From contig MSED01000003.1 of NCBI GenBank assembly GCA_002099365.1, positions 744,001 to 808,000 on the forward strand: a DNA stretch of 64,000 bases, written 5' to 3'. The notes beneath the pieces are model-generated. The model worked only from the letters and a program-made list of their open reading frames with translations, was not told where the DNA came from and did not search any database. This document shows positions 19,771 to 29,732 of this stretch, one piece after another. Position 1 is the stretch's first letter. Every line of letters starts with the position of its first letter. The translations under genes were made by a program, and so were the position numbers. This stretch comes from Phialophora verrucosa (Eukaryota > Ascomycota > Eurotiomycetes > Chaetothyriales > Herpotrichiellaceae).

Positions 19771-20908
19771 ATGGCCATTAAAGACTCCATCTTCGTGAAC
19801 GGAACGTCGACCCACGTCGTCTCCACCACCCTCCAGTACTGGCTTGACCTGGAACATGGAGGGCACAAGGAGTTCTATCCCGGCACAGCAGGGGCATATC
19901 GTCGAAAGCACAACGAACAACCCGCTCAGGTGACAGATGTCCGAGGACACGAGAAGGAATTCAGCCTCGACAAGCAAGGCTTTGCGTTCGTGCAGCACCA
20001 GAGCAAGGAAAAGGAGTTCGCAGACGAAGAAGGCATTAAGGAACGTCTCTACGCAGAGGCAAGCGAGTTATTGAAGGACGTGTAAGTGAAGTCAAGTCAA
20101 GGCAAGCCAAGTGTGCACGGTCAGCGCACGCGCCTTGTCTTTGGCCCGCCCCCACCCACAACGCACCGGAAATTGTATACTCACCACCGAACAGCACAGG
20201 AGCTACCCACGTCTTGCCCTTCTCTCACCTGGTCCGCCGCGAACGATGGGAAGAAGCCCAAGCCGCATGGGAAGGCAAGAAAGACGATGAAGTCATCCGC
20301 AAGAAAGTGCCCGCGCGCTTCACCCACGTGGACCACTCCTACAGCGGCGCCGTACAAATACTCAACGACAACATCGTCGACGAAGCCGAACGAGCCAGAC
20401 TGACCACCAACTCGAGATGGGGGATCATCAACATTTGGCGCCCGTAAGTGTCACGATCGTCATGTTATGTCACGTCCGCAATTGGCCCGGCCCCGTGCCC
20501 AGCTTCTCGCAAGGCACATACATGCATTAATATGGAAAACACAGGATCCACCACCCCGTAACGCGAGATGCGCTCGCAGTGTGCGACGCCCGCACGGTCG
20601 ACGAGTCCGACCTCGAGGGCGTGACCGCGCACCTCGCCCCGCCGGAGACCAACACGTTCGAGAACGTCAGCCTCGGACGCACGTTTGAGACCTGGGCCGT
20701 CAAGGCGAACCCGGCGCACAAGTGGTATTACAAGAGCGGCATGACGCCCGACGAGGCGCTTCTGCTCAAGATCTTCGACTCGAAGAAGGACGGCCGCGCG
20801 CGGAGGGTGCCGCACTCCTCGTTCCAGTGCGACGAGGACTACGGCCCGCCCAGACACAGCGTCGAGATTCGCTGCTTTGTCTTCTGGGAGGACCAGAGCT
20901 TGGAGTGA
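19771..20908 (+). CDS. CmcJ/AsaB-type oxygenase/desaturase family protein
   Basis: Three exons, 19771-20081, 20195-20443 and 20545-20908, with introns gtaagt..cag (113 nt) and gtaagt..cag (101 nt); the product is 307 residues. Family marks include an N-terminal block with VSTTLQYWLD and FYPGTAGAYRRKH, then DVRGHEKEFSLDKQGFAF, TGATHVLPFSHLVRRE, the HVDHSYSGAV block, SRWGIINIWRPI and the late NPAHKWYYKSGMTPDEALLL plus VPHSSFQ. This is the fungal family related to cephamycin CmcJ and AsaB (often called GA4-desaturase-like), frequent in secondary-metabolite clusters. His in HVDHS and near the C-terminus are candidate iron ligands by analogy. The last codons and the stop lie inside a tandem duplication (20890-20984). 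Confidence 0.82.
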
Positions 20909-20984
20909 GGGAAAACACTGCATGTACACAGGCAGGGGACCAGAGCTTGGAGTGAAGGGAAACACTGCATGTACACAGGGCAGG
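20890..20984. repeat. Imperfect 47/48-bp tandem duplication across the stop codon
   Basis: Unit 1 (20890-20936) begins GGACCAGAGCTTGGAGTGAG and contains the last codons and TGA of the upstream gene. Unit 2 (20937-20984) repeats it with a substitution and a one-base insertion, so a second copy of the C-terminal coding end lies in the 3' UTR. Confidence 0.85.
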
Positions 20985-21884
20985 GGATCGACGCGATGTG
21001 GCATGACCATCACTATGCATAGTAAAGCTAACAACAAGCGAGGCGGTGCAAGGTAGGCAGGGTGATTAACCAGGTGAAGGGTAAAGGGTAACTTTGAACA
21101 TCAGGGACATAAGAGATATTCATGCGGGACGTAGAAATCGAGTAATGCATAACAGATATACAGCGCATACGTAGTTGATTGATTGGTCCTCGCCCACACG
21201 AGCCACGCAGTCCAAGTGCAGTGAAGTGTGGAGTGTGAAGCGCGCAATCCAAACGCATATAATCCGCGACATGATACCATGTTACAGTACGTATGGAGTG
21301 CGGAATTATGGGAACTCTGATCATCTCGGAGTGCTTCTAGAGATCCCGTGTCTGCGTCTACTCGTACTCGTATGTGTACTCGGTGGTCCCGACAGTCCGG
21401 TTCTGGTACAGTACTCTAAGAGCGACGATCACGACGCAGCTCACGAGCGTGCGAAGACTTAAGAGTCAGTAGTTCGTAGACATGTCCGAGCTGAGCCCCG
21501 GCCTCGAGTATGGCGATTCGATGAGGCTGACGTTGGCCAGGACCCGACTTCGCAGCACGGCGCACGACGAGTTACGCGCCACAGGAGATAATACAGGATA
21601 TCACGATTCAAGAAGCCGAAAGCCAAGATGAAGCAAAACGCCTAGCTGACACAAACGCGAAGATTGCTCAACCAGGTCCATTGACGAATTATGTATCACT
21701 ATCGAAGAGAAATAGACTCAATACATTTGTGGTTCTCTCCCTCCCGCCGCTCGATGTATGTATTGTCATGGAAGCCATCTCCGTGTCGTAATATATGCCC
21801 CGGGCCCGAACCCGGCCCAGCCCCGAAACTTGGTCATGCAGGCGAGGTAAGGTGAGATGAAGTCAGCGAAGGAGATGGAACCAT
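20985..21884. other. Convergent intergenic
   Basis: About 900 bp between the end of the CmcJ/AsaB-like gene and the end of the GPI-anchored-type protein gene. No coding or structural signal recognised. Confidence 0.45.
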
Positions 21885-22484
21885 TTACAAAGCGGCGGCA
21901 AGACCCATGAGGGCAAGGACACCGAGCTCGACCTTGGGCAGGGAAGCAGCACCGGTGTACTGGGCAGGAGCAACGGGGGCGCCGGTGTAGGCGGCAACAC
22001 CCCAGCTGGAGCTGGTGGCCGAGGCGGCGGCGACGGGGGTGCTGGTGCTGACAGCAGCCACCGGGGTCGAGGTCGAGGTCCAGTCACCCCAGTAGTAGCT
22101 TGTGGAGGTGGTGACAGCGGCGACGGGCTTGCTGCTGGTGGACGACTTGGAGGCCTCCCAGTCGGCCCAGTCGAAGTAGCTGGAGGTCGAGGTCGTCGCG
22201 GCCTCGGCAGGCTTGGAAGAGGTGGAGGTCTTGGACGCTTCCCAGTCGGCCCAGTCAAAGTAGCTCGACGTGGAGGTGGTGGTGGTGGCGGGCTTCACGG
22301 GCTTGCTGGAGGTGGTGGTCTTGGACGCCTCCCAGTCGGCCCAGTCGAAGGTGCTAGTGGTGGTCGCCTCAGTGGTGGTAGTGGTGGTGGTGGTGAGCTT
22401 GGACGGGTCCCAGTCAGCCCAGGTGGAGGAGATGGCAGAGCCATATGCCGAAGCGGCGAGAGCGGCAATGAGAACAGTCTTCAT
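21885..22484 (-). CDS. Repetitive GPI-anchored-type cell-wall protein with DWADWEASK repeats
   Basis: 199 residues. A signal peptide covers about residues 1-16 (MKTVLIAALAASAYGS). The mature part alternates Thr/Ser-rich linkers with Trp/Asp units: TWADWDPSK near 21-29, then DWADWEASK near 47-55, 77-85 and 105-113, and a diverged YYWGDW near 130-135. The C-terminus ends in a short hydrophobic tail (VELGVLALMGLAAAL) preceded by small residues (YTGAAS), which fits a GPI-attachment signal. The Ser/Thr linkers would be heavily O-glycosylated. I do not recognise the repeat as a named domain. It sits between the oxygenase gene and the Zn2Cys6 regulator. Confidence 0.7.
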   Translation of the reverse strand: MKTVLIAALAASAYGSAISSTWADWDPSKLTTTTTTTTEATTTSTFDWADWEASKTTTSSKPVKPATTTTSTSSYFDWADWEASKTSTSSKPAEAATTSTSSYFDWADWEASKSSTSSKPVAAVTTSTSYYWGDWTSTSTPVAAVSTSTPVAAASATSSSWGVAAYTGAPVAPAQYTGAASLPKVELGVLALMGLAAAL

Positions 22485-23746
22485 TTTGGAGGTTGGGGGT
22501 TGGTTCGGCTGAACGAGTGACTTAAGTTGGTTTTGGTTCGACGAGGAACGTTTGGTAAAGAGTGACTGAAGTGAATTGCGCTTGGAGGAAAGAAAAAGGA
22601 AGATCGAGAGGGCGTCGAGGCATTCTGATATATAGCATGTTGCAACTCAGCGGACTCCTAGAGGCAGAACCAACAATACGATCCAATAGGGGCACATCTC
22701 CACCCTCAACTGATGTCCAAGATCGCCCGTCTCCAAGCTTCATTTCTCTCGTGGCTGTGATGCGTGCAACTTGTGAGTCAAGGTTTGCTGGTCGTCCGTC
22801 CTAAAGTGGGATTGGTTCCCTCTAGGCGGAGGATTAGCCGACTCCAACTTCCTTTGTTAAATTGCCTCGAGCAGCTGGTGCTGGAGGGCCAGAATGAACC
22901 ACGCTATGGCTACGCGCCTCTCCACCGCCATATGGTTGCTGGGGGCGAGACTCATAGCAATCGAGGTGATCACTGGGAACCAGGGAGAGATGACGTGATT
23001 GGGCGGCGTTCAGGGGGTGGTATATTTTGTATCTCTGGACACGGATGCAGTAGCAGCTCAGCTAAGCTCTGGAAGCTCATTGCTTGTTCCAAGGCGACGT
23101 GGTTCCACGCGTGCCGTCATTGCGGTTGGAAGCATCGTGTGCGAACCACTCATAGCCTCCAGGTGGCGATGCGCAATCTCTGTACAGGAGGTGGTACCGA
23201 TCCCATTGCTGGAGGCTCTAAGGTTGCAGTCCTTTCGTGCTCGCTAGGTCGTTGCTAGCGGGGAGGTCAAGAGCACCGGATTGTTTGGGAGCAAAACAGC
23301 GCGAGAAAGAATAGAAGTCGCGACGGGGCGAGGTCAGGATGAGGACATCCACTGGCCTCCGTTGGCCTCAAGCTCGTCGCATTGCCAAGGCCACTAACCC
23401 CCTGTCGCATTTGCGCCTCTGGCCAATGCGCTTAATTCCCGAAATGAGATTGATCTCCCAGGCGTATCGATAGTGGAGATAAGCTTGTCGCACAACCAAC
23501 CACTGAAAGGGCTATACAAAGGAGGCGCGAATCGGAGCCTGTCTACTGTCCGATGGGTGATTACTGGGTACGAGTAGTCACTCCGCTCGCCAGATCACCG
23601 TCCCCAGAGATGGCACGCTCAGCGAAATGCGGCCCGGGAAGCACTCCTGCTTTGGGCAGATGCGATCGTGGCGCTGCAGATTCCATGTTGTTTCTAAACC
23701 GCAACTGTGCTGCAACATGTTCGAACCGGCACGACATTGCTCACCG
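22485..23746. other. Intergenic, 1.26 kb
   Basis: Upstream of the wall-protein gene and downstream of the Zn2Cys6 gene, both on the minus strand. A 164-codon plus-strand frame (22764-23258) has no recognisable content and its codon pattern looks random. No repeats seen. Confidence 0.45.
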
Positions 23747-25967
23747 CTACCATCGGTCGAAATCCAGGGGGAAGGCCTCCGATGAGAGCAGGTCGGCAAG
23801 TTCACCTGCGTGCCATATCTTCGATGCGTCAAACCGCCAATCGTCCGCGGGCAGAAGACCTGTAACGACTGGTTTGTCGACGCTCAAGGCAACAGCGTCA
23901 CCAGCAGTATCAATTACGCCGGGGATACTTGTCGCGAGCGCATAAGCGACATTCACGTCGTCCGATATCTCATTCAAGCGAGCCAGAGCCTTCCAGGTGA
24001 TGCTCAGCTTGCACTTTGCAAGATCTCTCAGACAGTCTTGCGCCTGCATCATGGACAACATGACTCTATACGCCCCCATACTGGGATTCGCAGCCTGTCG
24101 CTTCACGATCGGTGCCACCTTTGATGAGGCATCGATTAGAAGCAGAGTCAGGTATGTGCACCAAGGACGCGCCTGTTGCCTGAGACTCAGATAGCCGACG
24201 GCGGAGTCGATCGTGTCTGAGGCAATTGCCTCCGTCGAATGGCTGGCGTTCTGCTTTTGCAGGGGCACCATACTTGTCCGGGGGCACGACCGTATGAAAA
24301 GACGGAGCATGTTAATCCTCTGCGAGCTGGTCAGTGTTTGCGAGCTGATAGAGTGCATGTGTCACGAAAGCGTACCTCGAACATGATCAACCTCAGGCGA
24401 ATATATCGGTCTGTCTTGCCGGCCTGGATTAGGTCTAGAAGACCCTCCTGCTTCCACAGGAGAGTTGGTGCCAGTGAGCTCTCGAGGTTCACCAGGAGTG
24501 CGTCGAGTGCACGGATACTCTCCACGTCGACAACACGCGCAGTTCCGAGGCTGCAGCAATTGTCCCACACCCGCGTTGCAATCCTGCTCCACCGAGTGTT
24601 GAACTGCAAGTATGCGAACCAGTCCTCGGTGGGCTCCCAGGGGCGTGGCCATTGACGCACGCCGAAAGTGGCATCTGATTGATTGTCGCCGAGGTCGAAT
24701 GGAGGATGCGAAAGATAGCACATCCGGGATTGTGAGGTGAAGTCTTTCACCGCGAACTCGGTGTCGTTTATGAGGTAAGGACGGTCAGTCCTGATGGATA
24801 CTCGTCGGTCAATGATATAAACCATCCACCACAGCAGACGGCGGTATTCTGTCTGACGACACGTCAATTGGCCCCATGCCGCTTCTTTATTCAATTCCAA
24901 CGCGAACGCCAGCTCTACAGCAACACTCCTCGCCATCGACAACGCTCGGCTCTTTTCTAGCATGGTATAATACATGACCTCGAAAATATGGAGCCGCAAC
25001 ACATCGAGGCTAGGTTCGTTGTCCCATGCATACTGTGCCAGGAGCTTCCGGCTCTCCAGATGCCACTCTGAGGCAGCAGCAGTGCAGTCTTCCTCTCCAT
25101 GAAGTTCATTGGATGCTGATTGACCGCTCAAGTATGTTGCCAGGGCCAAAATGGTGCAAGTAAGAGCCGCTAGACACAGGTACTCTGGTTTCCTGGATAT
25201 CCAGGTCGTACCCCCTTGGTAGGAGCAGTGTCGGTCAAAGAGCAGGGACAAGCGCTGGTAGAAGTCGGCACGGTCAATGCAGGGGTAGTATATCTCCAAT
25301 TCGTCGAAGAAGAATTTCAAGAGGAAGCCGTTTGCCTCGTTTGGCTGCAGTCTGGTAGGAACGAAGTCGCCGTTGGCATCGCTGGTCATCGGGTCACGCG
25401 GCCCTACCGTGGCTGTATCTAAGGATTGGGAAGGCTCGTTCGCCTCTGAGAAGTTGATGGTTGGGCTTGGTGAATGAGCCGATGTCGGTGCGTTCGTCCT
25501 CAGTGATTGAACTATCTCGCGCCTTGCACTGCGTTGCACCGTTAATACTCGGTCTCCAGCTCGTCAAGGTGGCATACTGTGTAAGGGCATCCAGTCTCGC
25601 ATTCGCCGAGTAACCTGCTGGACCCCGTGGTGTCCGCCGTCCACGTCGCCCCGGTCTTGCGAACACGCATATGCGACCTCTGCTAGATGTGCAGTTTCGA
25701 CAAGGCTCTTCGCCGCTGCACTGTCTCGGGGCATCAGCCAGCATTCTTCCTCTGAGCTAATAACGACCTACTCGAATTTTCCGTCTTTGGCATTCAGTGC
25801 TGCTCAGTGGTGCATTGTGTCAGCACGGCGAGGAAAGTCGAGGTGAACGCTGTATTTACTCACCATGCCTGACTTGCATATTTCATCCGCTGACCAGGGT
25901 ATAGCGGGTCTGGATTGTTGGACGAGGCACAGTATTGGTGTGAAGGGGCTGAACTTGGACTTTCCAT
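23747..25967 (-). CDS. Zn(II)2Cys6 fungal transcription factor, five exons
   Basis: Exons 25967-25864, 25799-25772 (only 28 nt), 25720-25578, 25528-24376 and 24319-23747 give 666 residues in continuous frame; the introns are 49-64 nt with GT..AG ends. The binuclear cluster is assembled across exons 1-3: C35-x2-C38-x6-C45-x5-C51-x2-C54-x7-C62 (CTECQRRKIRCSGEEPC, then RNC). A basic linker (RPGRRGRRTPRG) follows. The middle region resembles the fungal-specific transcription factor domain (NGFLLKFFFDELEIYYPCID, RRLLWWMVYIIDRRVSIRTD). Such proteins bind CGG-type sites and often control adjacent metabolic genes; the P450 gene just upstream is a natural candidate target. Confidence 0.82.
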
Positions 25968-26492
25968 GGTTAAATCTGCTGTTCCTAAATCCCAGACTCT
26001 CAGATTGTAGCGTCAAGTTCTCACTGAAGCAATCAAGTCAAAGTCAGGCGGTGCACTCGCAGCTTTTTGGATTACTCATTACTCCACGCCTAATTTAGTG
26101 CCTAGGCGGCCAAAACCCTCCGGCAAGAGCATCGGCATTCCTATTGCTGTTGTACGTGCAAAGTGATTGGCAAACTTCACTTTGGCTTTCGCTCTCACTT
26201 TGTTTTTCATGGTTCATTGCGAGTACTCTCGCTTCGGCTGTCTAGCAACCCCGCGCCCCAGGTTCTACGGTAACGACGTCATGACTGGGATTGAGTGTGT
26301 CAACAGTGCTATAGCCGGCTGGGCGAAACCTGCACCGAAGGAGGCCGAGTCCGCATTCATACTGGCCGAAATACCTCGTACTTGGTCCTGAAATTCAGTC
26401 GGGTTGCTACACAGCAAGCATGACCCATGATTAACTGCTTTGGCGCCTCATGAGATAATACAGAGTGTGAACGATCATCTCCTTCCAGCTCA
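25968..26492. other. Intergenic between Zn2Cys6 gene and P450
   Basis: 525 bp upstream of the regulator start and downstream of the P450 stop. Nothing recognisable beyond A/T-rich stretches. Confidence 0.4.
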
Positions 26493-28190
26493 TTATGCCT
26501 TCTCCCTGCGCACGACATTGACCACAACTTCACCTTTCTTCACTTCTCCGACACGTTCAAACTATTCGAGCGATGGTCAGTAGTCCGTCTTCCAGCTCAG
26601 GCATCAGGAATATCCTCGAGTGTGCGCTGACTGACCTTGAATTGAGCCATCAGAGTGGCCACAACCTTGAAAAACTCGAGAAAAGCGATGTTCTTTCCGA
26701 TGCAACTCCTTGATCCTTGCCCGAATGTCATATCCGATCTGTCCATGAGCTTCCTCCGTTCGAGGTACGCCTCGGCCGTTTCGTTCTTGCGTTGAATCCA
26801 GCGCTCGGGCCTGTACTCGTCGGCATCGGCGCCATAGACACGCACATCCTGATTGATCGCGCCGGCTGGACAGCCTATATTCGTGTTGGGTGGGATTCGC
26901 ACGCCGTTCGGAAGCTCTAGTTCGACAGCACCTGTTACTCTTTGCAGATTGAACGATGTCGAAGAGTGCAGGCGATATGCCTCGCGGATCGTTCCTTCAA
27001 GATAAGGCAGGTTTTTGACGTGATCATACGAGGCTGGCAGACGGCATTGAGCTTGCTGCAGTTCGGCGTATAGCTTATCCTGAGAGTCTGGATGCGTCGC
27101 GAGATATTGACACAGTTCGTCGAACGCGGAAGACGGGCTGAGGCCCCCGGCAATCAGATTCCCAGACGCCGAGATGAGAACTTGCTTCCCGTCCATGAGA
27201 CGAGGATATCCTGCATGTGTGGCGACAAAGTGCGAAAGCAGGTCCGGTCGCGGCTGGTCTTCAGGATCCGGGGTTCGCAGCCGGGCTTGAACCCTTCCGC
27301 CAACGACCTTCATGAACGGTGACGGGCGTGTCTTTCGCATTAGCGGATTATCCTGGAAGATTTTGTGCAGCCACGGCATCTGCGAGATTATGCCGGTGTA
27401 GAATCCGAATGATTGAACCCTCTGGATGAGACCATACGCGTCATGGCCGTTCCCCTGCATTGACCCGAGTGGCTCACCCATTGTGATTTTGGAAACAACA
27501 TCAAAGCAGTCTTGAGGGAAATGTCAGCCGGTATCGATAATCGGGTTTCCCAACGTTATGTTCACCCACAATAATAGCACCAGAGGCTTAAATTCATGGG
27601 TTTAAGTGCAAAGGCATGCTCGTTGCAGACCTCGACAAACCGATTGACCAGGTCATCGACATAAGGCTCGTAGCCTTTGAGCGAACTCATCGAATAGGCG
27701 TTCGACACGAGCTTGCGATATTGCGAGTGCGTCTTCTCGTCGGGAATGCTCAGCAAACTAGTTGTCACTCCGGCCTGTCGGAATGGAACATAGGCATTGC
27801 CCTGAGTATCACCGCCAGTGTCAGCACTTATTGTTGTGACGAAGCAGTGCCCCTTGCCTTGTCCAACTTCGATCGCACTCCATAGATCACCGGCACCGCC
27901 GCCGGATCAAACACAGTGACTGAGCGAGGGCCAGTCCTGACAACGTCTCCATATCGTGCCTGAAGACCACGCTGCACGCCGACCTTGTTTTTGAAATGAA
28001 TGCCTCTCCAAGCAGTATACAAGGCCCAGGCGTCGGTATATCGGGCTAAGAAAGGCCCTGGAATGTGGGAAAGACCTGCCTGCCTGCTATTCAGCACCAG
28101 GAAAGAACACAGTAAGATGAGACCAATCGCAGTGACCAGCAGCGCCCACTGGGCAGCACCGTCAGGGTGAAAAGCTGTAAGAAAGTCCAT
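26493..28190 (-). CDS. Cytochrome P450 monooxygenase with abnormal I-helix
   Basis: Four exons, 28190-27858, 27801-27570, 27510-26636 and 26561-26493, total 502 residues. Intron 1 (27802-27857) uses a GC donor (gcaagg); the others start gtgggt and gtcagt. The last exon adds a 22-residue tail (FERVGEVKKGEVVVNVVRRE...), matching P450 C-termini, so the stop at 26597 in the read-through frame is not used. An N-terminal membrane anchor lies at about residues 14-33 (WALLVTAIGLILLCSFLVL), then IPGP. The K-helix EAYR, EYRPERW and the heme loop FGQGSRSCIG with its Cys are intact. The I-helix reads AGGLSPSSAF where AGxDT(T/S) is expected, so both the acid and the catalytic Thr positions are altered. 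Substrate unknown. Confidence 0.85.
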
Positions 28191-28751
28191 TTCTTGATCT
28201 CACGATTCTCGGTATAGTTTATATCTACCTAAGCGTTCACTGTTCACGCAGGGCTCTCATCGCATATATTTATATGTGCCATCCAAGCTTGTCATGGGGA
28301 GTCGATCTGAGGGTAGTTCATAGGTTCGACACCGTAAGGCATACCAAAAACCGCTGTTGTGTCGCACTGACGACTGGAGTGGGTTGGCCTCACGTCTGCA
28401 CAAAGACGGAATATGCAGGGCGACGGCACTCGGAAAAATGCGAGCCTCGGCCTTTTGTCCTGCTCACGCACCTCGCAATTACGCATCTTCTGAATCGCTC
28501 GCCCCCAGTCTCTTCCCCACGGAGTGCCACTCCCGTCATTCGAAGAGCGAGGGGGCCTTGGCCCCTACGCCTCCGAACCCTCACGCCGGTCGAACACGAA
28601 GTCTTGTCGGGGTAAGCTCTCTACCACAATCACGCCTCCTCAAACTGAGCTGGTCGCCTGACTAAGGCCTGGAGCGCGTCCGTGTTGTGGTGTACACAGC
28701 CATCATGAAGAATGTGGTCTCCACAGGTATGACCGCATGTCGAGTCTTGAC
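28191..28751. other. Intergenic upstream of P450
   Basis: 561 bp containing the P450 promoter side and the 3' flank of the kinase relic. A TATATTTATAT stretch at about 28264-28274 lies roughly 75 bp upstream of the P450 ATG. No gene seen. Confidence 0.4.
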
Positions 28752-29669
28752 TCACGAGACTGGTGGAATTCGCAAACAGTCCCAGGCACCCGGATCGACA
28801 TATTGGGCAAAGATGCCAGAATTCAACTTCCGAAACGATTCGTATACAGTCTCACGAGACTCCGACGGAGACTGCCAATAAGCCTGGTACAGTCCCTCGC
28901 ACTTGAAGATATGCTCGTTCTCCGGGAACAGATTGAAGTTGAGGACGAAACGTTCCAGAAGCGGAGGCCCGGACGGCAAATCACTGTGTTTGTGCGCCGG
29001 TCAGCAAGTGATATGAGATCCAACCGTCGCGTTTGCTGACACACGACTCACTCACTGCATAAGGCCGTTCAAAATCACTTCATTGGTATTATCTAGATCC
29101 CTGACGCGTCTTTCGGGCTCCCGTGCGAGTTCGACGACGAGGCCTAGTTTTGCGGGCGGAGACTTCGCATCCGGGGTTCCGTAGGCAGGGTCTTGGAAAC
29201 ATACCGCTAGAAGCTTTGTGATGTTTGGATTGGCGTTCAAGGACGGACGGGACATGATCTGCAGCTCGAAGAGGAGGTCAGCCATCGCCTTTCGGTATGC
29301 AACTTCGGCGGACTGAACTGCTGGCCAGGTCTTGCGCAGGTATTTCACCGCCACGCGACGACCCAGCCACGTGCCGGGATGTATATCCATGGTGGCACCA
29401 TGATTGATCATGCTGCGGTCGTCGAGGGTATCTACGGTAAGATCCTCTGGCCGGGCGATTGTCACTTTATTCCGATCGACCACCCTGAGGAAACGAAGCT
29501 CTACATTTTCGAGGTCCGGGTTGCCCTGTTGCCTTTTTGTTCGTCGAAGTTGCTTTGGTTGTGTCAGCCCTCCCCTCGGCGGTAAGGCGGCATTGTTGCT
29601 TGCGGACGAGGCCGGACCAGCGTATGGCGGTAAGGCTCCGAGCTCAGTGGAGCTGGATGATATAGCCAC
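28752..29669 (-). pseudogene. Protein-kinase N-lobe fragment lacking a start codon
   Basis: Exons 29669-29056 and 28983-28752 join across a 72-nt intron (gtgagt..cag) into about 281 codons. The reading frame is open back to a TAA near 29722 but contains no ATG before residue ~87 (ATG at 29411); the position at 29669 is GTG. Kinase-like marks are GRRVAVKYLRK (beta-3 Lys), a helix with LLFELQIMSRPSL, NPNITKLLAVCF and LGLVVELA (hinge). No catalytic loop, DFG or later kinase motifs follow; the second exon ends in an unrelated-looking tail. It is either a degraded gene, a protein starting at 29411, or a gene with an upstream first exon I cannot find. It faces the second relic head to head. Confidence 0.55.
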
Positions 29670-29732
29670 GGTGACTCTAGTCGCAATGGTAATGACGTCC
29701 GAGGTAGTCGTCTTTCTCTGTTATGGCTACGC

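Noticed and set aside
22764..23258. 164-codon frame between the wall protein and the Zn2Cys6 gene
   Set aside because: No signal peptide, domain or compositional bias; likely chance.
26597..26635. Read-through stop of P450 exon 3 as the true C-terminus
   Set aside because: It would end the protein without the usual P450 C-terminal strands; a gtcagt donor and a downstream exon supply them in frame.
28310..28345. GGTTCGACACC resembling a tRNA B box
   Set aside because: No matching A box or cloverleaf stems in the surrounding sequence.
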